Assembly (NCBI GenBank): GCA_035493675.1
Contig: DATJIA010000078.1
Coordinates: 1 to 20,820, forward strand
DNA: 20,820 nucleotides
Reading direction: 5' to 3'
From: JAIOQA01 sp035493675
GTDB taxonomy: Bacteria > Myxococcota_A > Polyangia > Haliangiales > Haliangiaceae
The first letter of the stretch is position 1. Every line of letters starts with the position of its first letter. Below, in pieces: positions 7,615 to 14,482 of this stretch. The position numbers were made by a program, and so were the translations under genes. Under the pieces are notes generated by a model, which saw only the letters and a program-made list of their open reading frames with translations, had not been told where the DNA came from and ran no database searches.

Positions 7615-10113
7615 TTATAGCGTCGACGACGGATCCACGTCCACGCCCACCCGCACCCCGCTGGCCACCTCCGCCGTCCCGACGCCGCGGACCACGCGCC
7701 GCAGCGCCGCGCGGTCGGGGCTGCGCAGCCAGATCTGCCAGCGCGTTCGGCCCCGCAGGCGCGCCAGCGGCGCCGGCGCGGGGCCGCGAACGTCGACGGG
7801 CGCACCCTTCGCGATCACGCCCGCGAGCTGCGCGAGCCGCTCGGCGGTCTTCGCAACCGCGCCGGGATCGGGGCCGTCGATCCGAAGCGCGACGACCCGC
7901 CCGTGAGGCGGGTATCCGAGATCTCTCCGCTCCTCCGTCTCGACCTCGAAGAAGCCGGCGTAGTCGTGGCGCGCCGCGAACGTCACCGCCGACGCCTCGG
8001 GCTTGTACGTCTGCACGATCACGCGGCCGGCGCGATCGCCGCGGCCGGCGCGCCCCGCGACCTGCGTCAGGAGCTGGAACGTGCGCTCGCTGGCGCGGAA
8101 GTCCGGCAGCGACAGGCCGGTGTCCGCGCACAAGACCCCGACCAGCGTCACGCCCGGGAAGTCGTGGCCCTTCGTCACCATCTGCGTGCCGACCAGCAGA
8201 TCGACCTCGCGCCGCGCGACCCGCGCGAGGATCGCCTCGGCCTTCGCGCCCGACGCGACGTCGCGATCGAGCCGCGCGACGCGCGCGCGCGGGAACCGCT
8301 CGGCGAGCGCCTCGGCGACGCGCTCGGTGCCGAGCCCCTTGCGCTCGATCGCGCCGCGCGTGTTGCAGCCGGCGCACACCTCCGGCACGCGCTGGCCGTA
8401 GCCGCAGTAGTGACAGAGCAGACGATCCGCGTGCTGATGATACGTGAGCGACACCGAGCAGTGCGGGCATCGGAACGCGTGCCCGCACGCGCGGCACACG
8501 ACGAACGTCGCGAAGCCGCGCCGGTTGAGGAAGAGGATCGCCTGATCGCCGTGCTCGAGCGTCTCCGCGATCGCGGCCGCGAGCGGCGCCGACAACATCG
8601 CGTCGCCGTCGGGCATGAACTTGCGCAGATCGAGGATCTCGACCGCGGGCAGCGGTTTCGGCGTCGCGCGGTCGGGCATCTCGAGGAGCGTGTAGCGCCC
8701 TTCGCGCGCGTTCGCGTACGACTCGAGGCTCGGCGTCGCGGAGCCGAGCACGCAGATCGCGCCGGCCTTCTGCGCGCGGACCAACGCGACGTCGCGGCCG
8801 TGATAGCGCACGCCCTCGTCCTGCTTGAACGAGCCGTCGTGCTCTTCGTCGACGACGATGACGCCGAGGTCGGCGACCGGCGCGAAGATCGCGCTGCGCG
8901 CGCCGAGCGCGATGCGCGCGTGGCCGCGGCGCAGGCGGAGCCATTCGTCGAGGCGCTCGCGATCGCTCATCCCCGAGTGCAGGACCGCGACCTGATCGCC
9001 GAACCGCGCGCGGAAGCGCGCCGCGAGCTGCGGCGTCAGCGAGATCTCCGGCACCAGCACGATCGCGCTCTTGCCGCGCGCGAGCGCGTGCGCGATCGCG
9101 TGCAGGTAGACCTCGGTCTTGCCGCTGCCGGTGACGCCGTGGACGAGGAACGCCGCGAAGCCGCCCCGGGTCGCCTGATCCGCGTCGGTCCCGATCGGCG
9201 CGCGCGACGCGGCGGCCGTGATCGCGTCGAGCGCGGCGCGTTGCTGCGCGGTCAAGACCGGCGGCGTGCTCGCGGCGGGGAGATCCGGCGTCGCCGCCGC
9301 TTCCGGAACCAGCTCGCGCTTCTCGACGACGATCGCGCCCGCGTTCGCGAGCTCGCGCACCGCCGCGCTCGCGCCCGGGATCTGCGCGGCGAGCTCGGCG
9401 ATCGCGCGCGGCCCGTCGGCGAGCGCCTGCACGATCGCCATCCGCTTGGGCGCGCGCGCCAGCCGCGCGAGCGCCTCGTCGACGGGCACGGCTAGCCGCG
9501 CGACGCGCTCGGTCTGCGGCTTGATCCGCGCCGCGCTGCGCGCGAGCCCGATCGTGACCAGCCCGCGCTTCGCGAGCGCGTCGAGATCCGCGTGGCGCGC
9601 GCGCGCGATCTTCGCGCGCGGGAGCCGCCCGGCGTGGACGATCTGCGCGAGCAGATCGCGCTGCTTCGGCGGCAGCGCGGCGCCCTCGCCCGCCGCCGCC
9701 GCGACGCCCGTCTCCGTCGGTGCGACGACGTCCGCCGCGGTGACCTGCGTCCCCGCGGGCACCGCGGCGCGCAACGCCTCGCCGATCGGCGCCTCGTAGT
9801 ACTCGGCGATCCACACGCACAGCGCGACCAGATCGGGCGGCAGCGGATCGTCGCCGACGATGTCGGCGACCTCGAGCACCTTGCCGGGCGCGACCAGCTC
9901 GGCGGGCGCGCGCACGATCACGCCCGAGACCTGGCGCGCGCCGAACGGGACGAGCACGCGCGCGCCGACGCCGGCGCGGCCGTCGAGCCGCGCCGGCACG
10001 CGGTAGTGGAACATGCCCGCGACCGGCAGCGAGACCGCAACCTCGACGAGCGCACGATCCTCGTTGCGCGCGCGCGCGCTCGTCCCCGCGTCGTGCGCGC
10101 TCATCGACATCAT
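7615..10113 (-). CDS. priA: Primosomal protein N' (replication restart helicase PriA)
   Basis: The 832-aa superfamily 2 helicase reloads the replisome at stalled forks. The N-terminal 3'-DNA-binding domain (about 20-125) includes VAGMFHYRVP, GARVLVPFGARQVSGVI and WIAEYYEAPIGEALRAAVPAG. The helicase core has Walker A GVTGSGKT (326-333), LVPEISLTPQ, DEEH (422-425), GSATPSLES, LFLNRRGF, GTQMVTKGHDFP and QVAGRAGRG. Between the helicase lobes lie the paired zinc-binding Cys motifs CRACGHAFRCPHC and CHYCGYGQRVPEVCAGC. ATG 10113 overlaps the galU stop by 4 bp (ATGA), which fixes the start; two more in-frame ATGs follow within four codons. It is slightly longer than E. coli PriA (732 aa), with an Ala-rich insert around 130-320. 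The next gene starts 14 bp after its stop. Confidence 0.97.
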   Translation of the reverse strand: MMSMSAHDAGTSARARNEDRALVEVAVSLPVAGMFHYRVPARLDGRAGVGARVLVPFGARQVSGVIVRAPAELVAPGKVLEVADIVGDDPLPPDLVALCVWIAEYYEAPIGEALRAAVPAGTQVTAADVVAPTETGVAAAAGEGAALPPKQRDLLAQIVHAGRLPRAKIARARHADLDALAKRGLVTIGLARSAARIKPQTERVARLAVPVDEALARLARAPKRMAIVQALADGPRAIAELAAQIPGASAAVRELANAGAIVVEKRELVPEAAATPDLPAASTPPVLTAQQRAALDAITAAASRAPIGTDADQATRGGFAAFLVHGVTGSGKTEVYLHAIAHALARGKSAIVLVPEISLTPQLAARFRARFGDQVAVLHSGMSDRERLDEWLRLRRGHARIALGARSAIFAPVADLGVIVVDEEHDGSFKQDEGVRYHGRDVALVRAQKAGAICVLGSATPSLESYANAREGRYTLLEMPDRATPKPLPAVEILDLRKFMPDGDAMLSAPLAAAIAETLEHGDQAILFLNRRGFATFVVCRACGHAFRCPHCSVSLTYHQHADRLLCHYCGYGQRVPEVCAGCNTRGAIERKGLGTERVAEALAERFPRARVARLDRDVASGAKAEAILARVARREVDLLVGTQMVTKGHDFPGVTLVGVLCADTGLSLPDFRASERTFQLLTQVAGRAGRGDRAGRVIVQTYKPEASAVTFAARHDYAGFFEVETEERRDLGYPPHGRVVALRIDGPDPGAVAKTAERLAQLAGVIAKGAPVDVRGPAPAPLARLRGRTRWQIWLRSPDRAALRRVVRGVGTAEVASGVRVGVDVDPSSTL

Positions 10114-10997
10114 CTCGCGTGCTGGTCGAGCAATTCGCGCAGGAGCGCGAGCACGGGTGCGCGCATCTCGGGGCGCTTGAGCGCGTACGCGAGGTTCGCG
10201 CGCAGGTAGCCGAGTTTGTCGCCGGCGTCGTGGCGCACGCCCTTGACCACCACGCCGTAGAGGCCGTCGGTCGCCGCGAGCTGCTTCAGCGCATCGGTCA
10301 GCTGGATCTCGCCGCCGACACCCGGCTTGGTCGCGGCGAGCATCGACCACACCGACGGCGGCAGAACGTAGCGGCCGACGATCGCGAGCCGCGTCGGCGA
10401 CGTGCCCGGCTTCGGCTTCTCGATCATGTCGCGGATGCGCAAGTGGCCGGTCGCGTCGCGCTCGCCGGCGACGATGCCGTAGAGGTGCTCGCGGCCCGGC
10501 TCGACCTCCATGATCATGATCGCGCCGGCGCCGGTCTGTTCGTAGACGCGCGCGAGCTGGCCGATCGCGGGATCGTCGTCGTCGTCGACGAGGTCGTCGC
10601 CGAGGAGGACCGCGAACGGCTCGTCGCCGACCGCCTCGCGCGCGGTGAGCACCGCGTGACCGAGCCCCAGCGGCGCCTTCTGGCGCACCGAGATGATGCG
10701 GACCATCTCGCTCACCGCCTCGACGGCCTTCGCTTCGCCTTCTTTGCCGCGATCGCGCAGCGTGCGCTCGAGCTCGAAGGCGTGATCGAAGTGATCCTCG
10801 ATCGCGCCCTTGCCGCGGCCGTTGACGACGACCACGTCGGTGATGCCGGCGCGCACGGCCTCGTCGACGACCAGCTGGATCGTCGGCGTGTCGACGATCG
10901 GCAGCATCTCCTTCGGGATCGCCTTCGTCGCGGGCAGGAATCGGGTGCCCAGCCCGGCCGCGGGGATCACGGCCTTGCGTACGCGCAGCTTCGTCAT
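10110..10997 (-). CDS. galU: UTP-glucose-1-phosphate uridylyltransferase
   Basis: The 295-aa enzyme makes UDP-glucose from UTP and glucose-1-phosphate for LPS, exopolysaccharide and trehalose pathways. The nucleotidyltransferase signature AAGLGTRFLPATKAIPKEML (13-32) is intact. Other conserved segments are VVVNGRGKGAIEDHFD, QKAPLGLGHAVLTA, FAVLLGDDLVDD, MIEKPKPGTSPTRLAIVGRYVLPP, GGEIQLTDAL and GDKLGYLRANL, all as in GalU. The ATG at 10997 gives the normal N-terminus MTKLRVRKAVIPAAG; the open frame further upstream runs through repeats and is not coding. It is the first gene of the operon with priA and is divergent from the flhB-like gene, so a promoter should lie in 10998-11239. Confidence 0.97.
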   Translation of the reverse strand: MTKLRVRKAVIPAAGLGTRFLPATKAIPKEMLPIVDTPTIQLVVDEAVRAGITDVVVVNGRGKGAIEDHFDHAFELERTLRDRGKEGEAKAVEAVSEMVRIISVRQKAPLGLGHAVLTAREAVGDEPFAVLLGDDLVDDDDDPAIGQLARVYEQTGAGAIMIMEVEPGREHLYGIVAGERDATGHLRIRDMIEKPKPGTSPTRLAIVGRYVLPPSVWSMLAATKPGVGGEIQLTDALKQLAATDGLYGVVVKGVRHDAGDKLGYLRANLAYALKRPEMRAPVLALLRELLDQHAR

Positions 10998-11043
10998 GCG
11001 CGCAACGTAGCATCGCGCCCTGAATCCGGCGCGCCGTCGACGC

Positions 11044-11193
11044 GCTGTCCGGCCGCTGTCCGGCGCGCCTCTTGCGAACCCGGACGCTGTCCGGCCCACC
11101 TCTTGCGCCGCGTACACTCGGGTGGCACCTGTACGCGGCGTACACTCGGGTGGCACCTGTACGCGGCACCTGTACGCGGCACCTGTACGCGGC
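11044..11193. repeat. Intergenic cluster of direct and inverted repeats between galU and the flhB-like gene
   Basis: The 242-bp divergent intergenic region has two repeat families. GCTGTCCGG occurs at 11044, 11054 and 11085, and the last two copies are each followed by a TCTTGCG. Further right, GGCACCTGTACGCGG occurs four times (11124, 11152, 11165, 11178); the first two lie in a 28-bp unit that also holds CGTACACTCGGG, and the last three are 13 bp apart. Inverted repeats are embedded: CCGCGTAC (11108-11115) with GTACGCGG (11131-11138), and GTACGC-G-GCGTAC (11131-11143). It holds no convincing coding sequence. It may contain promoters for both flanking genes, but none can be named. Confidence 0.8.
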
Positions 11194-11239
11194 TCGAAGC
11201 CCGAAGCACGAAGCCCATCTCCCGTGCTCTACTCGCGAG

Positions 11240-12241
11240 GTGGCGGGCAGCGAGGAACCGACGCCGAGGCGGCGCGAGCGGGCGCGGCGAGCGGGCGTCG
11301 TGCCGGCGAGCGCGGCGTGGGCGCAGGCGGGCGCGTGGGCGGGCGCGACGATCGCGATCGTGATCGGCGGCGCCGCCGCGGCCGGCGCGATGCTCGCGTG
11401 GGCGGCGTCGTCGGTCGCGCACGCGACCGACGCGGGCGCGATCGGGCGGGCGAGCCAGGTCTCGATCGTGGACGTGATCGCGGCGGTCGTCGCGCGCGCG
11501 GCGCCGATCGTCGTCGCGGCGGGCGTGGCCGCGCTGATCGCGCACGCCGCGCTCGTGCGCGGCGCGTGGATCCCGCGGCGACGCGTGCGCGGCGCGCCGG
11601 CGATCGCCCGGGGCGCAGGTCGGCGCGCCGGCGACGCGGCGATCGCGCTCGTGCGCGGCGCGGCGATCGTCGCCGTCGCGCTGCACTTCGCGATCGCGCA
11701 CGCGAGCGACGCCGCGCACCTCGGCGCGTGGGCCTCGCGCGCGCCGACCGACACCGCCGCCGCCGACGCGCTCGCGCTCCTCGCGGCCGCGCTCGTGCAC
11801 GTCGCGATCGCGGTCGCGATCACCGGCGCGCTCGACGCGCTCGAGCGCGCGCGGCGATGGCGCGTCGATCTCCGCATGACACCGCGCGAGCGACGCGACG
11901 AAGATCGCGAGCTGCGCGGCGACCCTCGCTGGCGCGCCGCGCGCCGCCGCGTCGGCGAGCTGCCGGCGGCGCTCACGATCCGCGACGCGGCGATCGTCGC
12001 CGTCGGCGATCGCGTCGCGGTCGCGGTGCGCTGGCACCCGCGCGCGCACCCGGTGCCGACCGTCGTCGCGCGCGGCCGCGATGCGCTCGCCTCGCAGCTG
12101 CTCGCGCTCGCCCGCCGCGCCGGCGTCCCCGCGATCCACGCGCCCGCGCTCGCGCTCGAGCTCGCGCGCGTCCCGCTCGACACGCCGGTGCCGGCGCGCC
12201 ACCACGCCGCGCTCGCCGCCGTGCTCGCCCCGCGCGACTGA
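11240..12241 (+). CDS. FlhB/SctU-family export-switch protein, divergent, lacking the NPTH cleavage motif
   Basis: The 333-aa product is recognisable at both ends. The N-terminus MAGSEEPTPRRRERARRAGVVPAS matches the family's EEPTPKKLEDARKKGQVPKS. After four hydrophobic segments (about 30-60, 78-105, 134-155, 175-200), the cytoplasmic part begins LRMTPRERRDEDRELRGDPR, like LRMTKQEVKDEYKQSEGDP. The end LLALARRAGVPAIHAPALALELARVPLDTPVPARHHAALAAVLA matches the FlhB/SctU C-terminal domain. The self-cleavage motif NPTH aligns with Val-Gly-Asp-Arg (255-258), so substrate switching by autocleavage is unlikely. The start is GTG 11240, chosen by family N-terminus; no good ribosome binding site is visible. 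It runs tail to tail into the fliR-like gene with stops 2 bp apart. It could be flagellar FlhB or injectisome SctU; the sequence is too divergent to choose. Confidence 0.85.
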   Translation: MAGSEEPTPRRRERARRAGVVPASAAWAQAGAWAGATIAIVIGGAAAAGAMLAWAASSVAHATDAGAIGRASQVSIVDVIAAVVARAAPIVVAAGVAALIAHAALVRGAWIPRRRVRGAPAIARGAGRRAGDAAIALVRGAAIVAVALHFAIAHASDAAHLGAWASRAPTDTAAADALALLAAALVHVAIAVAITGALDALERARRWRVDLRMTPRERRDEDRELRGDPRWRAARRRVGELPAALTIRDAAIVAVGDRVAVAVRWHPRAHPVPTVVARGRDALASQLLALARRAGVPAIHAPALALELARVPLDTPVPARHHAALAAVLAPRD

Positions 12242-12243
12242 GC

Positions 12244-12972
12244 TCACGCCCACAAGCGCGACAACATCGCCATCGCGTCGCGGATCTGGGTCGCCATCAC
12301 CGCCGCGGCGCCGATCGCGCCCAGCCCGACCGCGCCGACGACCGCGATCGCGCGCGCGCCGTCGATCGGGGCCATCCCGCCGACGAGCCCCGACGCGCGT
12401 CGCGCCGCCGCCGCGCCCAGCTCGACGATCGCGCCGGTCAGGATCCACGGCACCGCGATCCACATCGACGCCGCGACCAGCTGCGCGGCCGCGATCGCGA
12501 CGTGCTCGATCACCGCCCCAGCCCCCGCGGGCGCGCCTCCTCCGATCGGCAGCGCGGCGTAGCTGTCGGCGAGCGCGCGCGCGACCGCGAGCGGACCGCC
12601 GATGCCGAAGAAGACGACCAGCGCCGTGATGCGCGTGAAGCGCGCGAGGGCGTCGTCGCCGTCGGCGGCGCCGCGCGCCAGATCCGCGAGCCGGCCGGCG
12701 GCCTCCGCCATCACGACCGGCACCGTCGCGACCACCGCGATCACCGCGCCGATCGCCGCCTCGCGCACGACCAGCGCGAGCCGCGCCGGATCGCTCATCA
12801 CCGCGATCGACACGACGCTGGCGGGCGGCAGCGCGGAGGCGACCAGCGCCGAGAGCCCGATGCCGAGCGCGACGCGCACGATCGCGGGCGCGTCGTCGCC
12901 GGGCGGCGCCCACCACGCGATGGGCGCGACCCGCGCGATCACGAGGAGCCACGCCCACAGGGCGACGGTCAC
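12244..12972 (-). CDS. FliR/SctT-family export gate protein
   Basis: The 242-aa polytopic membrane protein has about six hydrophobic segments. Family-like stretches are LVVREAAIGAVIAVVATVPV with EAAGRLADLARG after it, LVVFFGIGGPLAVARALADS (compare the family's lff..gGh..ll.aladS) and PWILTGAIVELGAAAARRAS followed by GGMAPIDGARAI where the family usually has APQLNVFALGFPLK. FliR/SctT builds the helical export-gate complex with FliP and FliQ in the inner membrane. The start GTG 12972 overlaps the fliQ-like stop by 4 bp (GTGA), which decides it. The usual Pro-Gln-Asn-Val of the family is absent. It is slightly short for the family (about 255-260 aa). Context supports the call more strongly than sequence alone. 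Confidence 0.8.
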   Translation of the reverse strand: MTVALWAWLLVIARVAPIAWWAPPGDDAPAIVRVALGIGLSALVASALPPASVVSIAVMSDPARLALVVREAAIGAVIAVVATVPVVMAEAAGRLADLARGAADGDDALARFTRITALVVFFGIGGPLAVARALADSYAALPIGGGAPAGAGAVIEHVAIAAAQLVAASMWIAVPWILTGAIVELGAAAARRASGLVGGMAPIDGARAIAVVGAVGLGAIGAAAVMATQIRDAMAMLSRLWA

Positions 12973-13238
12973 GTCGCTCCGACCGTCGCGATCGCCGTGA
13001 AGAGGCGCGTGCCGAACGCGACCAGCTCGTGCGCGATGTGCGGCCCGAACAGCGCGAGCGATGCGGCGACCGCGGCGACGCGCGGCACCAGCGCGACCGC
13101 CGGATCCTGCACTTGCGTCACCCACGCGACCAGCCCGGTCAGGATCGACGCCGCCATCGCCGCGATCAGGATCGGCGCCGCGAGCCACAGCGACAAGACG
13201 AGCGCCTGTCGTCCGAGTCCGACCAGCGACTCCGTCAC
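12969..13238 (-). CDS. FliQ/SctS-family export gate protein
   Basis: This 89-aa product has the standard family length, with two membrane hairpin helices (about 14-38 and 50-75). MTESLVGLGRQALVLSLWLA matches the FliQ N-terminus, and WVTQVQDPAVALVPRVAAV matches the family's conserved loop (A.TQIQ...L.F.PK), with Phe and Lys replaced by Leu and Arg-type residues. FliQ/SctS packs around the FliP-FliR core of the export gate. GTG 13238 overlaps the fliP-like stop by 4 bp (GTGA), and its own stop overlaps the fliR-like start the same way. Confident family call; flagellar versus injectisome undecided. Confidence 0.87.
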   Translation of the reverse strand: MTESLVGLGRQALVLSLWLAAPILIAAMAASILTGLVAWVTQVQDPAVALVPRVAAVAASLALFGPHIAHELVAFGTRLFTAIATVGAT

Positions 13239-13897
13239 GCGTACCCCCGGAGCAGCCCTTCGGCGAGCAAGCGCCAGCCGTCGATCGCGACGAACAGGAG
13301 CAGCTTGAGCGGCAGCGCGATCGCCGCCGGCGGCACGTTCGTGAGCCCGAGCGACGACAGGCTCAAGCCCACGACGAGATCGAGCACGAGGAACGGCAGC
13401 AGCAACAGGAACCCGATCGCGAACGCTTCCTGCAGCTCGCTCGTGACGAACGCGGGGGCGAGCACGAGCAGATCGTCGTCGGCGACCGGGCGCCCGCCGA
13501 GCTTGGCCGCGACCGACGCGAACGCGGCGCGATCGTTCGCGTGCGCATGCTTCGCGAGGAACGCACGCACCGGCCCGGCCGCGCGCGCCGCCGCCTCGAG
13601 CGCGGGTCGCGCGTCCGCGGGCACGATCTGATCCGCCAGCGATTGCGGCGCGCCGGCCGGCGCGACGACCGGCGGCGCGGCTTCGACGGCGGCCCACGCG
13701 TCGCGCGCGACCGGCGCCATCACGACGAACGTCAGGAGGATCGCGAGCCCGGTGACGACGAGCGTCGGCGGCACTTCGGGCGCGCCGATCGCGTTGCGCG
13801 TCAGCGCCAGCACGACCGAGACCTTCACGAAGCTCGTGATCATCACGAGCACGACCGGCCCCAGCGCGACCAGCGCGACCGTGATCGCGGTGCTCAC
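13235..13897 (-). CDS. FliP/SctR-family export gate protein with altered Met gasket
   Basis: This 220-aa product has clear FliP/SctR motifs: SFVKVSVVLALTRNAIGAPE with VPP after it (22-44), LTFVVMAPV (55-63), LAPAFVTSELQEAFAIGFLL (146-165), LPFLVLDLVVGLSLSSLG and LPLKLLLFVAIDGWRLL. It forms the pentameric FliP ring of the export gate. No signal peptide is seen, unlike most flagellar FliP, so the N-terminus looks more like injectisome SctR. The Met-Met-Met that normally precedes VPP and forms the gate gasket is Leu185-Thr186-Asn187 here. The periplasmic loop (about 64-145) is Ala/Pro-rich. GTG 13897 overlaps the fliO-like stop by 4 bp. Family call is strong; subtype is open. Confidence 0.92.
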   Translation of the reverse strand: MSTAITVALVALGPVVLVMITSFVKVSVVLALTRNAIGAPEVPPTLVVTGLAILLTFVVMAPVARDAWAAVEAAPPVVAPAGAPQSLADQIVPADARPALEAAARAAGPVRAFLAKHAHANDRAAFASVAAKLGGRPVADDDLLVLAPAFVTSELQEAFAIGFLLLLPFLVLDLVVGLSLSSLGLTNVPPAAIALPLKLLLFVAIDGWRLLAEGLLRGYA

Positions 13898-14310
13898 GGA
13901 TCGCGCCTCGAGACGTCGTCCGTCTCGACGTGCGCGTCCGAGGCCTGAGCATCCGAGGCCTGCGCGTCCGCCGCCGGCGCGCTCGCCCCCGGCTTGCGCC
14001 GCGCGAGCACCGCGCGGATCGCCGCCGCGAAGCCGCCCGCGCCGCGGCCGCGCTCGACGTCGGCCTTCACGCGCTCGCCGTCGAGCTCCGACAAGACGTT
14101 CAGGCCCATCTCGCTCGTTCCGACGAGCAGCGTCTTGCCCGCGACCTCGACGACGTACAGCGAGCGCCGCGGCTCGAGCGGCAGCCGCGCGAGCACGTCC
14201 ATCCCGCGCGCACGCCCGCGCGCGCCGACCAGCCAGCGCCCGCCGAAGCGCACGACCAGCCACGCGACGACGCACACGACGGCCAGCACGACCACCGACG
14301 AGAGGAGCAT
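13894..14310 (-). CDS. FliO-like export gate assembly protein
   Basis: The 138-aa product has one N-terminal membrane helix (MLLSSVVVLAVVCVVAWLVV) and a small cytoplasmic domain with the FliO signature VLARLPLEPRRSLYVVEVAG continuing KTLLVGTSEMGLNVLSEL. FliO helps FliP assemble in flagellar systems and is generally absent from injectisomes, so its presence leans toward a flagellar-type ancestor. The C-terminus is disordered, with a DAQAS repeat. I chose ATG 14310 because GGAGG (14321-14325) sits 10 bp upstream; a GTG at 14349 would add 13 residues but falls inside an inverted repeat and lacks a ribosome binding site. It is the first gene of the fliO-P-Q-R run. Confidence 0.82.
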   Translation of the reverse strand: MLLSSVVVLAVVCVVAWLVVRFGGRWLVGARGRARGMDVLARLPLEPRRSLYVVEVAGKTLLVGTSEMGLNVLSELDGERVKADVERGRGAGGFAAAIRAVLARRKPGASAPAADAQASDAQASDAHVETDDVSRRDP

Positions 14311-14320
14311 CTCGCCGTAG

Positions 14321-14325
14321 CCTCC
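14321..14325 (-). promoter_or_regulatory. Ribosome binding site deciding the fliO-like start
   Basis: On the - strand GGAGG lies 10 nt before ATG 14310. The competing GTG at 14349 has no comparable purine-rich site and lies within a 40-bp inverted repeat. Confidence 0.6.
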
Positions 14326-14340
14326 ACTCACCGCTCCGTC

Positions 14341-14380
14341 CGGTGTCACGCCGCGGAGTTAGCACTCCGCTCTGACACCG
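14341..14380. promoter_or_regulatory. 40-bp nested inverted repeat upstream of fliO-like gene
   Basis: Outer arms CGGTGTCA (14341-14348) and TGACACCG (14373-14380) are perfect 8-bp complements. Inside them GCGGAGT (14353-14359) and ACTCCGC (14364-14370) are perfect 7-bp arms around TAGC. The whole could be a dimeric regulator site or a leader hairpin for the export-gate operon. It sits about 30 bp before the chosen start. The pairing is seen; the function is inferred. Confidence 0.5.
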
Positions 14381-14409
14381 TCGTCCGTCGTCCGTCGTCC
14401 GTCGTCCGT
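14378..14409. repeat. Tandem 7-bp repeat, about 4.5 copies
   Basis: CCGTCGT repeats head to tail from 14378, with the last copy partial, directly abutting the 40-bp inverted repeat. It is intergenic and 7 bp long per unit, so copy-number change would alter spacing in the presumed control region of the export-gate genes. Confidence 0.85.
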
Positions 14410-14428
14410 GAATCCCGCGTGGGGGTTT

Positions 14429-14474
14429 GGGGGAGCGCGCGTAGCGCTCCCCCATCGGAGGACGCGAAGCGTCC
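14429..14474. repeat. Two adjacent perfect stem-loop sequences (REP-like)
   Basis: GGGGGAGCGC (14429-14438) pairs with GCGCTCCCCC (14444-14453) across a 5-nt loop. Six bases further, GGACGC (14460-14465) pairs with GCGTCC (14469-14474) across GAA. No T-run follows either on either strand, so they are not ordinary intrinsic terminators. The pattern resembles dispersed palindromic intergenic repeats, but copies elsewhere in the genome cannot be seen. Confidence 0.6.
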
Positions 14475-14482
14475 GGACCGAG

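Noticed and set aside
4763..9820. A single 1685-residue open frame fusing the pseudo-receiver gene to upstream sequence
   Set aside because: The part beyond 7600 is an Arg/Ala-rich antisense-like frame shadow of priA; the real start is the GTG at 7600.
11123..11156. Sigma-54 promoter at TGGCAC in the galU-flhB gap
   Set aside because: The -24-like TGGCAC is present twice, but the -12 position reads CGCG rather than TTGC or TGC.
11111..11192. CRISPR-like array
   Set aside because: Repeats are only 13-28 bp apart with no unique spacers of usable length and no cas genes. It is a minisatellite-type repeat.
14429..14453. GGGGGAGCGC stem-loop as an intrinsic terminator
   Set aside because: The stem is strong but no T-run follows on either strand.
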